64,000 bases of DNA from Anomaloglossus baeobatrachus (GCF_048569485.1 NC_134355.1:661730215-661794214); one strand, 5' to 3'; shown: positions 11,236 to 23,002, numbered from the stretch's first letter. Made by a program: numbers and translations. Notes: generated by a model from the letters alone, not told the origin.

Positions 11236-11653
11236 CCCAAGATGAAAATAATAATGACATACTCCCTGCTGTAACAAAATAAAAGCATAGTGCATATAAA
11301 TAAACATAGGGTACTTAGCAAACATTATTTTTGCTCAAAAAAGCATAATGCCTTTACCTTAAATAGCTGTTGGCTGCATTCCCTGCCTCAACTTTTATAC
11401 TGCTAGATAGTATGTCAAAACTGGTCAGGAAACAGTCATTCTCTTCCCTTATTTAGATTGAGGTCTGTTTTGATACACGGTAAGGTTGTAATACTAGAGA
11501 GTGTAGGTACTGTCCTGAATTGTATACACCTTGTTGCAGTGGGTGCTTTTTTGATCAAAAATAGTGTTTACTAAGTACCCTATTTTTATTTATATGTATT
11601 ATGCTTTTATTTAGCTACAGCAGGGTATACATTCATATTTTTTTCATCTTGGG
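11236..11653. mobile_element. Foldback element with about 110-bp inverted arms
   Basis: CCCAAGATGAAAATAATAAT at 11236 reappears inverted up to 11653 (CATCTTGGG). The arms include GCTGTAACAAAATAAAAGCA and its diverged complement, and AGGGTACTTAG paired with CTAAGTACCCT. The loop of about 200 bases is unique. No coding sequence. Confidence 0.8.
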
Positions 11654-12767
11654 TGTTTGTTATCTTATGGCCAGTGTGAACATGAGACTAATAAGTTGTA
11701 TGTATACCAAGTCATGCGCCGGCTCATTTTTTTGGTGTCTATTTTACTCAACGTAATATAGGTGCACTTGCACGAGGCGATGAGCTCTCTGCGCAGGCGC
11801 AAGATTGTGAGAGATCTCACTGGCTCACGCAAGCGCACCTATGTTTTCGGCTCTGCTCACAATGGTGAAGATCAAAGTGCGCCTGCGCGAGCCATGAAAG
11901 ATTGCGCAAGCTACGTGGATGATGACAGATGCGTCATCCACGTCAATCCTCAAATGGCAAAGAGCGGCAAAAGGAGGGAAAGGAGTCCAAAAAAAGAACG
12001 TCCATCTGACCAGAACGGTTTATTTAACTTTGTGACGGCAGATTTTAGAAAGGTATCTGTGGGGTCTGGAAGGGGAGTCAGGGAACAAGGTGCACCTTCA
12101 TAGAATGCAGCCCAGGAGCTGCAGAAGGTGAAACTTTTGGTTCAATACTGAAAAAACTGGTGACAGGTTCCCTTTTAGGAAGTATTAAATACAAAGCAGC
12201 TTAGACGACAAAAATGCATGTGGAAAAAAAATACACCCAAAATTGCCCTAAAACACAAATAACAAGTACTCTAATTTACACAATAGGTGCAGAGATGCAG
12301 TAATCTCAAAAACTCACAAAAAGCTCATGGTGGGAAAAAAGCCACAAAGATCTGTGACAACTGCCGAGTATTGTATTAAAGTATACGTGGGATCCACTCA
12401 CCGGCTCGGGCTGGAGACGCACTGCACTCGGATTTTGAAGGATGTGCTGTGATGATGGGCGTTTTTACACTTGTTTTCAATCATTTCCTCCCTCCTCTTG
12501 CCCTGAATGAACCCTGCATCAAAATATTCTGGCTTAACTGGTTCCTCCTGTCAGCATACAACATATTTCGAAAGTGTTTTCTTCTGTTCTGTCAAGCAGT
12601 TGATAATTTTTACCACCTGATGGATTCCAGAATTTCGATGCGTCTCATCTCAGTCCTAAAATAACCGAAATTGAATATTTAAAACATTCTCTGCACCTCT
12701 CTGGGGAAGGAAATCAAAGTTTGTCAGCTAGTATAATAGTTTTTAAGAGGAGCAATGAACTTGTGCC
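11654..12767. other. Unassigned; end of a possible non-autonomous element
   Basis: The words GCGCAGGCGCAAG and TGCGCCTGCGCGAGCC at 11793 and 11878 are close to complementary and suggest a degraded foldback. ACTGGTGACAGGTTCCC at 12160 equals the right end of the TTAA foldback that ends at 14991, so 11690-12175 may be an old relative. The rest, to 12767, has no feature I can support. Confidence 0.35.
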
Positions 12768-12819
12768 TTAAAGGGAACCTGCCACCAGTTTTTCGGCCTA
12801 TAAGCTGCGGCCACCACCA

Positions 12820-14417
12820 CACCTTTAAGCAGGCCCTAAAAACGCATTTCTTTAGACTAGCCTGTCACCTCACTGCCCTGATCTAATCTAGTCCCTTTCT
12901 GGCCTTCCCAAAAATTTACTTCCAATTCTAGTCCCCTGTGCCTGTATAAATTCTGGCCGATGACGGGTTCATGCAGCTGGTTTTGAATCCCCTATTAAAT
13001 TGATGGCTGGACCATATATAACAAGCTTTTCTCCCCCCCATTCACCTTTTGTGCCTCCCCTATTTCCTCATAGACTGTAAGTGTGACGACCAGGACTAGC
13101 CAGGTTGTCACAGGTAGTCCCACACACACACATGCTCCCCCCCCTTAGTAAGGTGACAGCAGCCAAACTACAAAACCCTTGTCACCTCCCTCCGGGTTTG
13201 ATGTTCACACCAGGGGGGTGGAGCCAGGTGGTTGGCTCTGCCCACCGAGGAGTTCACAGGCCCCGAAGCGGGAAAAACAGCAGAGCAGTCTAGTCTAGCT
13301 TTGACAGTGGAGTGGAGTGAAGTTGAAGGGCAGACCTGTGCCTAGGTCTGCAATAGTCTACACCCAGTGTCTGGGTTGGAGCCCAGTCACCTCTGGCAAG
13401 GAGGTAGACGGTGGTGGCCGCCTGCAGGAACTGGGATTACAGCCGATGGAACCGTAGGGACCGAGTATGGGCGGTGGCCCGCCGATACCGAACCGGGGAA
13501 CCGATTGGAAACCGGAGCACCAGGAGGGGTACTCAGACCCAGTACGAGGCCCAGAAACAACCGGGCTGAGTCAAATCAACTGATTGAGGACTGGACTTAA
13601 GGACCTATCCCACCTAAGACCCGACTGAAGACAACAGCCCAACCATTAGGGTAACGCCACCGCCCAGGCATAGAGACCCAAGGGGCCAGCGTCTGCGGGC
13701 AAAGAGGGCTCTCCCGGCACATACCAAGCCGGGGAGCGGAATACCGTTGCTCAGGCATAGGAGTTGACATTTTCTACATAAGTAAGGTACAGGAGAAAGG
13801 CGGAAACCACCAACCTGATAAGGGGAAAACTGCAGCCGGCTGCAGGCACCGTTCACCATCTTTTTGGTTTACCAGAGACTCCAGCGTGTTTGTAATAGTG
13901 AGTACAACAGTGCCTTCAGGCCGCGCACCGCGCCGCACCGTACCGACACCCCAGCACGCATCCATTCCCCCGCCTCAGCACCTTATCTTGGGCCCCCGGG
14001 ACCATCATCCCCCTACCCACGGAGGGGTCAACACCAAGCTGCGCAACACCGTCCCCGGGAGCCTAGTCAACGGCAGCGGTGGTGTCCATCCATTCACCAC
14101 AATCCGTGGGTGGCGTCATGAACTCAAATCCCCTACAAACAACCGTGTGGCGCCAACCCCCTTTCAGAGCGACGTGACCCCCGGGTCCGTGAGGAATCAA
14201 GCAACTCACTGACGAGCATGGATCCGGGCGGCTCCGCATCCGGTCGAGCCTCGGGGCAGTACATAAGCTTACGAGCAGGGCCCTCACTCCTCCTGGTATC
14301 TTAATTTTGTCATTTTGTATTGTCTCATATTGTCTGTACATGTCCCCTCTGAATTGTAAAGTGCTGCGGAATATGTTGGCGCTATAGAAATAAAACTTAT
14401 TATTATTATTATTATAG
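12820..14417 (+). mobile_element. LINE 3' UTR fragment split by LTR D
   Basis: The two halves, about 12820-13081 and 14264-14417, read through as one 3' UTR: CTCATAGACTGTAAG joins CTTACGAGCAGGGCCCTCAC, then GAATTGTAAAGTGCTGCGGA, GTTGGCGCTATAGAAATAAA and an (ATT)n tail. This end is very common in frog genomes and belongs to a CR1/L2-type LINE as far as I recall. No coding part is present. Confidence 0.75.
13082..14263 (+). mobile_element. LTR-like element D (solo), 4-bp duplication TAAG
   Basis: From TGTGACGACC to GGGGCAGTACA, with TAAG at 13078-13081 and 14264-14267; removing it restores the LINE sequence. The first 31 bases form a stem: TGTGAC...GTCACA and CCAGG/CCAGG words. GTGAGTA at 13898 and GTGGGTGGCGTCA at 14106 sit at the same offsets as in the other copies. 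1182 bp, no coding content. Fossil. Confidence 0.88.
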
Positions 14418-15639
14418 TGGGCTCTTATATAAAGCATTCTAACATGCTGTATATAAGAGCCCAGGCCGCTGTGTAGAACATAAAAAACACTTTATAATAC
14501 TCACGTAAACGGTTGCTACGTAGTATTGGGTCAGATGGGCATCTCCGTTGTCCGGTACTGGCGCCACCTCTTTCGGCCATCTTTGTCGTCCTTCTGTCGC
14601 CGGGGTACATGATGCGTCCTATTTCATCCAGACTCGCCGGCAGTGAGGTCCTGCGCAGGCGCACTTTGACCTGCCCTGAGCAACGCAAGTCAAAGTATTG
14701 TAGTGCGCCTGCACAGGACCGGCGAGTGTGTATTACGTAGGATGCGTTATGCACACAAGCTTCAGAAGGAGGTCGAAGATGGCCGAAAGAGAAGGCGCTG
14801 GCACCGGACAACAGAGATGCACATATGGCCAAAATCCACTGCCGCGTGACCGTTAGGTGAGTATTATAAGTGTTTTTTATGTTCTACACAGCGGCCTGGG
14901 CTCTTATAAACAGCATGTTAGAATGCTGTATATAAGATCCCGGTGGTGGTGGCCTCAGCTTATAGGCCGAAAAACTAGTGACAGGTTCCCTTTAAGCAGT
15001 TGGTTGTTTATTTCTAGTTTACTGAAACATATTGGCTGTGGACTCTATGCTGCCCACCTGTTTTTATGTAGCACCGGCTAATAATAGCAAAACTTATTTT
15101 GACTATGTATTTTTTTTTTAATATTTGAATAATAAATAATACTTCTAGTGGGCATAATACTCCTATTTGGCGGCTTTCTTTGCACAACGGAGTTTTCTTG
15201 TTTGCTCTAGTTTGTACTGAGTTCTCTGCCCAAAATTGATTAGCACTAGGGATGAGCGAGAAATAAAATGCTCGGGTGCTCGATGCTCGTATCGAGCATA
15301 TTGAAATGCTCAGCTGCTCAATCCGAGCACCGAGCCCAATATTAACCTATGGGAAACTCGAACATTTTTCTGGCGGCATCGTCTTCGGTCTGCAGAAATA
15401 CTAAAAATGTTACAAATGTATGAGAACAGTGCTCAAATGACATGGTAACTGCATGGGGAAGACCCCTGTAAGCATTTCTGACTCCCAGGTCACTGCAGTG
15501 AATAATGTTGTCTGAGTATTAGGGGGAGGAAGACTCCTGTGTTCCTCCTCTCGTGTGACATGCACTTTCGCTTAGTAGCGTATGTGCAGCAGCTTCTCTC
15601 TGCCTGTATATTTGCTGATAAGTGAAATCAAAAGTGATT

Positions 15640-15990
15640 AGTAGAAAAAAATAGCATACTCATCTCTCTGCAGACTCCTGGGATACATCCGATCTGCTCC
15701 AGGACCCGCCGGTGATCAGCTGATGCTGTCACCTGACAGAGTCATCTGATCGTTTAAGTCCAGCATGAAAAGCCGTCCAGCTTATTACCGCCGTGGCTTT
15801 TAAACAATCAGATAATGAATCAGCTGATTGTTCATAAAAGCCGGCCAGCGTTTTACCGCTGGAGATAAACGATCAGATGATGCTGTCAGGTGACATCATG
15901 AGCCACTTACCGGCGGGTCCTGGAGCCGATTGGATGTGACCTGGGAGTCTGCAGAGAGGTGAGAATATTTTTTTTTTCTACTGATGCATC
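15640..15990. repeat. Palindrome inside the hAT relative
   Basis: CTCTCTGCAGACTCCTGGGA at 15662 returns inverted as CTGGGAGTCTGCAGAGAG at 15940, with GGACCCGCCGGTGATCAGC and CCGGCGGGTCC further in. Arms are about 140 bases and diverged. Confidence 0.75.
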
Positions 15991-16136
15991 AGCTGAATTG
16001 TTTAAATAGCTTTAAAACAATCAGCTGATGTGTCATCTGATTCTGGTCCTTGAAACTGACACATCTGATCAGATGATATTGGACTTGGATTGGACATCGT
16101 GGGACCCTCGACCCAGGACTACGGCAGAGGGCTGGA

Positions 16137-17490
16137 GGGGGGGTTATAGTAGTTCAATAAAGATAGTCACTAATTGTGTTGTGTTTTATTACTAATAAAA
16201 ATATTTTTCTCTGTGTTTTTGTTTTTTTCTTCTTTACTAGAAATTCATGGTGGGCACGTCTAATATTGGCATGATACCATGAGTTTCGGGCTTAGGGCCA
16301 GCTGATAATACACAGCTGGCCCTATACCCATTATTACCCCGTGAGCCACCCGGTACCAGGGCCGCTGGAAGATTTGACTACAGCACAAGAAGATGGCGCT
16401 TCTATGAACGCACCATTTTCTGGGGCGGCTGCGGACTGCAATTCGCAGTGGGGGGGATAGAAAGCTTGGGCCATCCTGTACTGCGGATTCAAGTCCCCAG
16501 CTGCCTACCTACACAAAAATTTGGTGAAGCCCACGTTGTTGTTATTTTAAAACTATTTCATGAAATTCATGAAGTATTGAAAAAAAAAAGGCTTCCCTAT
16601 ACTTTTGGTTCCAAGCTGGGTACAAATAGGCAGCCGGGGGTTGGGGGCAGCCCGTACCTGCCTGCTGTACCTGACTGGCATACAAATATATGGCAAAGCC
16701 CATGTCGATTTTTTTTTTTTTTTTTAATTTATTGAAAAAAAACAAAAAAAAAAACCACATAACCCTAATCCTAGGGTTAGGGGTAAAAAAAAATGCGTGG
16801 GCTCCCAAAGCATTTTCTATTGCTACCAAAGAGTAACCCAAGCAGCTACTGGCTGCTAACCCCCAATGCTTGGTGTTACCTTCTCTGGCAATGGAAAATC
16901 CAGGGAAGCCCTTTTTTCTTATTTTTTTTGCCACAAAACTAAAAAAAATGACGTGGGCTTTGCCATATTTTTGTATGCTAGCCAGGTACAGCAGGCAGGT
17001 ATGGTTGCCTCCAACCCCCAGCTGCCTATTTGTACCCGGCCGGGAATAAAAAATATAGGGAAGCCCTATTTTTAATTATTTCATGAATTTCATGAAATAA
17101 TTTTAAAAAATGACGTCGTCTTTGCCTAATTTTTGTGTCCAGCCAGGTACAACTAGGCAGCTGGGAACTGGAATCCGCACCACAGCGTGGCCCAAGCTTT
17201 CTTGGGCCCCCCCCGTTCTGAATTGCAGTCCTCAGCCGCCCCAGAAAATGGCGATTTCACAGAAGTGCCATCTTCTGGCACTGTATCCAACTCTTCCAGT
17301 GGCCCTGGTGCCGGCTGGCACTCTCGGTAATAAGGGGGTTAATACCAGCTTTAATTTACCAGCTGGTCTTTAGTCCGACATTCTTAATGTCAGGCCAAGT
17401 TTGATCCGGCCATTTAGAATCTTCAATAAAAGGTTATAAAAAGACACCACACAGAGAAAAAATACTTTATTAGAAATAAATACACAGACA
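16137..17490. repeat. Long inverted repeat, arms of roughly 600 bp
   Basis: The left arm (16137-16740) and right arm (16910-17490) pair in order: TTTTCTCTGTG with CACAGAGAAAA, CCATTTTCTGGGGCGGC with GCCGCCCCAGAAAATGG, TTCATGAAATTCATGAA words, CCAGGTACAGCAGGCAGGTA on the right with its complement on the left, and GGGCTTTGCCATAT with ATATGGCAAAGCCC. It lies within the hAT relative at 15247-18025. Confidence 0.8.
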
Positions 17491-17878
17491 CACTTAGGGA
17501 CTTCATTTTTATTACTCCCTCTCACCCCTCCACGATCCTGGTCTTTTGTCTTCCAACCGACGCAGCTCTGCTATATCAGAAAGCACAGTGGAAGAAAGAA
17601 TGCTTCTGCTTCCCGTGTGGTCTAATCACTCAATGAGTGAGCAGAGGCTGGGGGTTGGTAAGCGATGATGTCACCGTTGCCACCATTGCCATAGTAACCT
17701 AACGAGCGGGTTACTATAGCAACGGTGATCTGAGATCACCTGGTTCCCGGCTCCTGTACCTACACTACCTAAGACAAACGCTAAATATGTTGCTAGCTCA
17801 GCAGCAACTCTCCCTACACTAGCTGACTGTGGATCAGCGTGACAAGCACAGACCTCATGACGCTGTGCGGCCAGCCAA

Positions 17879-17921
17879 TCACTGTAATGCCACAACCAAC
17901 ATGGCTGTGGCATTACAGTGT
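17879..17921. repeat. Perfect 15-bp-stem hairpin conserved among hAT copies
   Basis: CACTGTAATGCCACA pairs exactly with TGTGGCATTACAGTG across an 11-12 base loop. The large hAT element has a diverged version at 26629-26675 (CACTGCAATGCCACA ... TTGTGGAATTGCAGTG). Confidence 0.8.
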
Positions 17922-18049
17922 GTTGCAGCCAATCACTGCATGTGGCTGACTCTGTAAAGAACGCTGACATGCAGAGTGCATTTGCGTGGCATGGATTCTA
18001 AGTATAAATGTGTGGCTGACTCAAGAATTGTGCCTGGTCTGGAACTGTG

Positions 18050-19012
18050 TGCGGGTGATATTATGTGGTTATCTACCAAGAACATTAAACTCAAAATACC
18101 TTAATTGAAATTAGGACCCCGGTATATTGGTCTGTGTAAAATTATTAGCATTAATCCTATGGCTTTCCGTCTGATCCTTCCGGCATGATGCAAAAGCCAT
18201 AATGTTCTTCACAGGTCTCTGTTAAATATGTGGCTTCCAGGACGTCTCTTCCCTTACCTCTTATCCAAATTGATGAGTCATTAGAGTTTCAGGTTTTTAA
18301 ATTTTTGATTCCCATTTTGTGCGCTGTTTGTTGCAGTATTTGGTTCATTGGTGGGGTTAGGATCCTGCGGAGAGGACTTGTGTACCAGCCTCTGATATCT
18401 ATGCTGAATGTTGAGTTATGAGTTTTCACCATCACCATCCAGAAAAACCAGGTGCTAAGGGTTCAAAGTTCCCTCTAGGGAGGGGTACTGTCATAAGAAT
18501 TTTTTACAGCCACCTTTGACTGTCATGGTGGTGTCAAGATCTGTGGAAACTACCGTTTCTGGCACTCTAGCTGATAACTTCCCTGATGTCTGTAATCACT
18601 GCAGGAAGACAAGGGGCATCAACCCACAGACTTAGGCAGGCTAGCAAAGGTTTGTCTCTGCTGGGCTGCTTGTTAATCTCTTTGATCACATGTAAGGGAG
18701 CTCCCATCTTATATATGCTGGTTGGAGTATTCCATTAATGCCAGCAATAGCGTACCTACACTGGTCTCGTGCGTTGATGTGATCAAGTATTACTCGAGGT
18801 TGGTGTGAATTATTGCTGTGAGCAGTTGTGTTGTTAACCCTTCTTATCTTTTTGTTGCTGCCTTTCTGCTCTTGCTTTTCTCATTAGTATTTTACTGTTT
18901 GTTCCTGTGAGTTTGCAGTGTGTATAAGTTCTTGTTTTCCCCTGTCTGTCTTAATCTGTGTTTCCATCACACTCCTGCCCCTTTTTTCCCTGGGCATGGG
19001 GAGAGTGTAACA
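18050..19012 (+). mobile_element. Old Ty3/gypsy chromovirus fragment with 3' LTR
   Basis: 18050-18480 is recognisable as the end of an integrase (KLGPRYIG-like, AFRLILP, RSLL) followed by a chromodomain-like stretch (LQYLVHW) on the plus strand. A purine-rich AGGGAGGGGTAC precedes an LTR starting TGTCATAAG at 18489. The LTR end is put at GTGTAACA, 19012, but could be up to 150 bases later. It is clearly broken and old; only the 3' end of the element remains. Confidence 0.65.
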
Positions 19013-19356
19013 GATTACATATGGTCTGGAGAACAATAAGGCATGGGACTCCATGCGTCGCAACCTTCAGGGGCAATTCAGGTTAGGGATAGCCTAGGGT
19101 CCCTTAGTGTGAGGGATAGTAGTTTGTCACTCAGGATATTATTTATGAGTGTCAGAATAAAGAGTGCGGAATAAAAATTTACATTACAATTTTTAGATTT
19201 ATGTTTTTAAAATGTTTAGAAAACCAGGCATAATTTCCTTTACACTTGAAATATACATTCTACTTTTTTGTTCGTATATCACATATAATCCCAATAAAAA
19301 ACATTTCAATTTGTGAGTGTAACATGAAAAATATGTGGAAAAGTTTATGGGTTATG
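19013..19356. other. Unassigned sequence
   Basis: AT-rich DNA after the LTR; the first part may still belong to it. No gene is seen. Confidence 0.3.
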
Positions 19357-20710
19357 TTTAGAGATTAGCGAATACTGTAATATTTGTATTCACTATACTC
19401 GTGACGAATACTTTGTAATATTCGTGTATTCGTTATGAATAGCGAGTAAAATACAAGTCGATGGCAACTGTGAGTAATTTTCTGCTGGACCCAACAAAGA
19501 GGTCTGGAGGAAAAGAAAAAGGCTGAAATGGATGGGAAGTGATGAAACTGAATGGGGAGAGCCTGGAGAATGCTTGCATTTCTGACTCACATATGGTTTC
19601 TGGGATCCCCTGAAGCCACATGGAAAAACTTACATGTGGCTTCAGTCTATCGGTGCCCCTGCAGTCTATGTCACACTGCCCTGTCCAGCCCCGCAGTGAC
19701 TCACACAGCATTGTGCGAGCACTGCGAGCAGCTGCAGGATGACGAGCGTCATCATCAGGAGGTTAGTTGAGATCATTATCTGCTGGGATGATCTTCGCTG
19801 AACTCGTGATGTCAGCTCTTGTCACTGACTTCCATGACGCTGCGTGCTCACATCAAGTCTTGCGGGTGGCCCAAGACTGTGACAAGCGATGATGTCATGA
19901 GTTAAGCGGAGTTCATCACTGCAGGTAATGAACTCAGCTAACCTCATGATGTCGGCGCTCTTATACCCTGGCATGACCTAATGATTTTAGCTCCGCTCAC
20001 TGCACTGCACTGCTCTCTCAGCCAATGGGTAACATTCTGTTCTTCAATGACTGGGACAGTGAGTATGGTATGGATTGTTGTGAGATCCCCTTATTGGATT
20101 ATGCTGGACCTGGATTTGTTTTATCTTTTCAATAAATTGGTGAAAGAGGGAATGTTTTGGGGAGTGTTTTTTCAAATAATTTTTTTTGTTGTCTATTTTT
20201 TTTATCATTGACTGGGTTAGTGATGTTGGGTATCGGATAGATGCTGTGACACTACTAATGCCAGGGCTTGATGCCAGGTGACATTACACAGCTGGTATCA
20301 ACTCTATATATTACCCAGTTTGATACCACACCAGGGCAATGGGATGAGCTAGGGTGAAGCACCAGGATTGGCATAGCTGATGGATGCACCACTTCTGGGG
20401 CAGCTGCAGCCTGCTATTTTAAGGCTGAGGAGTCTTCAATAAGTGTGGACATCCCTAGTCTGAGAACACCTGACCACAGCTGTCCGCTTTACCTTGGCTG
20501 GTGATCCAATTTGGGGAGAAGCCCATGTTTTTTGGTTTAAATTAATTATTTTATTTAATTTAAAATAACAGTATGGGGTGCCCTCTGTCTTGGATTACCA
20601 GCCAAGGTAGAGTTGCCAGTTACAGTCTGCAGGCTGCAGCTGTCTGCTTCATCTCAGCTGTGTACAAAAAAAAGGGGGACCTGACATCATTTTTTTTGTC
20701 GAAAATAATT
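19357..20710 (+). mobile_element. Non-autonomous hAT-like repeat, right end not found
   Basis: TTTAGAGATTAGCGAATAC at 19357 is a diverged form of the TAGAGATGAGCGAA terminal repeat seen at 61545. Behind it come TCGTGACGAATAC and its near-complement. Later parts (GGTATCAACTCTATATATTA with AGTTTGATACC at 20297-20332, and CCTTGGCTGGT with ACCAGCCAAGG at 20502-20608) are internal inverted repeats. No transposase. Confidence 0.5.
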
Positions 20711-21069
20711 AATTTGTGGCTAAACCCAAAACTAAACACCGTTTAGTGCCACATGAAAGGCACTAAAGGGTGCAAGATTACAAAATGCAGGCGCGTGGGA
20801 TATTATATATGTCTGTCTATCCATCTATCTATCCAGCTATCTTTCTAGATTTTTAATGTATGTAACCCTCCTTCTGTTTTTTTTTAGCGGTCCGCAAAAA
20901 AAACCGGAAAGGCACACGGATGTAAAACAGACCGTATACAGAACAGATGCGTTTGTCACACGGATGTGCATTGTTTAAAAAAATTAGCCCTATGGCCTGA
21001 GTCATGGTTGACACAGGAAGTCACCATCACAAAGGCCTCCAATGATAAATAGTAGTTAGGCTGGAGTAG
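20711..21069. other. Unassigned, with a short (TATC)-type microsatellite
   Basis: Positions 20807-20850 hold TCTGTCTATCCATCTATC-type tetranucleotides. Nothing else is supported. Confidence 0.5.
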
Positions 21070-21930
21070 GAGTACTGTATCTCTAAAAGGGTTAAAGATA
21101 AAGATGACAAATGTCCTTTTTATTTTAGACATTTTTTTTCATATTTTACATTTGAAAAATTACTAAAAGGAAAATGGACCAATACGCCTTTTAGAATTGT
21201 GTTCTCAGATAACTTTGACCAAGGTTTCAGACCTTATTTAGCCTGTGAGGATTATGGCTTGTTCACTATCATCATTAGTAAAGGTCAGGTGATGCAAATT
21301 TAACAGCTTTAAAAAAAAATCCTAGTCTCCACTAACCTTATGCCAAAAAAGCAGCAGACATGCGTTCTTCTAAGCAGCTGCCTAGCACTTTGAAAATTAA
21401 AATAGTAGAGGACCACAAAGCATAAGAAAGCTATAAGAAAATAGCAAAGTATTTTCAAGTTTCCCTTTACTTAGTTTTAAATATAATTAAGGAAAGGTAG
21501 TTACCAGGAACAGCGAATGTCAAAATAAGGTCTGGAAGACAAAGCAAAATTTCTGTGAGAGCTGCTCGTAGGATTGCTAGAGAGGCAAACCAGAACCCCA
21601 GCATGACTGCAAAAGACCTTCAGGAAGATTTAGCAGACTCTACATTGGTACATTGTTCTACTATTCAGAAACTCCTGCACAAATATGGCGTCATGAGAAG
21701 AAAACCTCTCCTGTGTCCTCATCATAAAATTCAGCATCAGAAGTCTGCAAAAGAACATCGTAACAAGCCTGATGCATTTTGGAAACAAGTCCTGTGGACC
21801 GATGAGGATAAAATAGAACTCTTTAGCCACAATGATCATCGGTATGTGTGGAAAAAAATAGCACAGAATTTCAGGAGATGAAAACCTCAACAAGTTTTTG
21901 AGGAGTCTGAAGTAGTCAATGTGATTTGAT
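21070..21930 (+). mobile_element. Tc1/mariner fragment with central transposase part
   Basis: 5' region from CTCTAAAAGGGTTAAAGAT at 21080, degraded helix-turn-helix coding from 21360 (CTAAGCAGCTGCCTAGCAC), then an open stretch 21555-21881 giving the middle of a Tc1 transposase: TAKDLQEDLADS, STIQKLLHKYGV, and VLWTDEDKIELF with the first catalytic Asp of the DD34E triad. Sequence similarity ends after HRYVWKKIAQNF; the second Asp and the Glu are missing. The N-terminal part is out of frame with stops. Dead copy. Confidence 0.8.
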
Positions 21931-22144
21931 GTCATTCCCTGGTTGCAGTTCCAGTGTGACGGCCACTAGAGGTCCCCAGTGTACTTATTGTATCTGGCTC
22001 TATCTGATGCAATACTAGGTCTGTTTCAACACTATTGAATTGAAAAATATCCTCTGAGGTTTTGCGTTGTGCTCATGGTTGCAAAGTGCCGAATTTGAAC
22101 ATCTAGAAAACTCTTCACTTTTTCAGGACCTCAAGTCTATGGTA

Positions 22145-22250
22145 CGGTGGCATGTAAAATTTGGGCACCTCTCGTCAAAGTTACTGTTATTGTGAACAGA
22201 TAAGTAGGTTGAAGATGTAATTATCTCTAAAAGGCAAAAGTTAAAGATCC
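22145..22250 (+). mobile_element. Tc1 left terminal repeat fragment
   Basis: GGTGGCATGTAAAATTTGGG onward matches the terminal repeat and subterminal part of a Tc1 family (TTACTGTTATTGTGAACAG, CTCTAAAAGGCAAAAGTTAA). It is cut by solo LTR I at 22251, and its continuation beyond the LTR is not clear. Confidence 0.6.
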
Positions 22251-22932
22251 TGTAATGCCTGCCTGGATCAACAGACTCAGATAGGATGTAATGGGGAGGC
22301 TAGAGGGAAGCCACTCACTAAGCAGGACCCCCAGAACCCTGAAACCCTTTAACCCCTATACAGGGATTTGGAATTACACAGGGTCTTGGTGATCACTACC
22401 TGTGGAAGGCTGCAGTCCGATGAGAGTAGTCGTCAGGCAGGGTCAAACCAGGAATAGCAGAGCAGAGACAGAATCGGCAGGCAAGGACGTAATCAGAAAA
22501 CAGAGCAGAGGTCAAATCCGGATCGGGCAGCGAGGTACAAAATCAGTAGGCAGGAGGGTAATCAGAAAAACACACAGAAGTCAGCACACAGGAATCACAA
22601 AACAGAATAAGGCGGATCAGGAGCCAGGAAATCAGAACTATCTCTGGCAGAGGTCAGCAGACAGGAGGGGAACCAAGAAGTGTGTGGTGTCTTCCCATTG
22701 GCTGTAGCTGAACGCTGGCAACTTCAGCTGGAAGACACACGCCACCCACAGTCAGCCAATGGTACTGCAGATCCCAAGATAACCCAGCCCAGTGGATGAT
22801 CGGAGCCTGCGCCCACCGATGCCGCTGGCATCGACTCCTCTCCCATCACCAGCACCATCCACGGCAGGAACACGGCGTCTCCTGGCGATTGGAGCAGAAG
22901 TCGCTGGAGCGGACTCCGGTGGTGACGTAACA
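22251..22932 (+). mobile_element. Solo LTR I, family shared with 49646-50322
   Basis: From TGTAATGCCTGCCTGGATC to GGTGACGTAACA, flanked by GATCC (22246-22250) and GATAC (22933-22937), a 5-bp duplication with one difference. It aligns along its whole length with LTR J. Part of the 3' side is GC-rich. Fossil, no internal region. Confidence 0.82.
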
Positions 22933-23002
22933 GATACTTTGTGTCAGTATTTCTTTGCTGAAGAAACAAAACTTGTAAACTTGTATACACTTGTATATAC
23001 TT

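Larger units (their letters stand above)
12772..14991. mobile_element. TTAA-flanked foldback element, nested host of a LINE and an LTR
   Basis: It starts AGGGAACCTGCCACCAG after TTAA (12768-12771) and ends CTAGTGACAGGTTCCCT before TTAA (14992-14995). GGCCTATAAGCTG next to the left end pairs with CAGCTTATAGGCC at the right. A second pair of arms, GCTCTTATATAAAGCATTCT (14412) and its complement near 14930, makes the core fold. TTAA duplication fits piggyBac-type non-autonomous elements; no transposase is present. The LINE piece and LTR D lie in its left arm. Confidence 0.8.
15247..18025 (-). mobile_element. Non-autonomous relative of the large hAT element, one end lost
   Basis: The left end TAGGGATGAGCGAG at 15247 matches the terminal repeat of the hAT element at 26453-35336. 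Up to about 15540 the sequence is the inverse of that element's right end (shared: GAGCACCCGAGC, GACATGGTAACTGCATGGGGAA-type words). From about 17560 to 18000 it matches the inverse of the left end (CACTGTAATGCCACA hairpin, GCCAGCCAATCACT). So it is an inverted relative with a different middle. The expected right terminal repeat is missing; old gypsy sequence follows. Confidence 0.65.
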
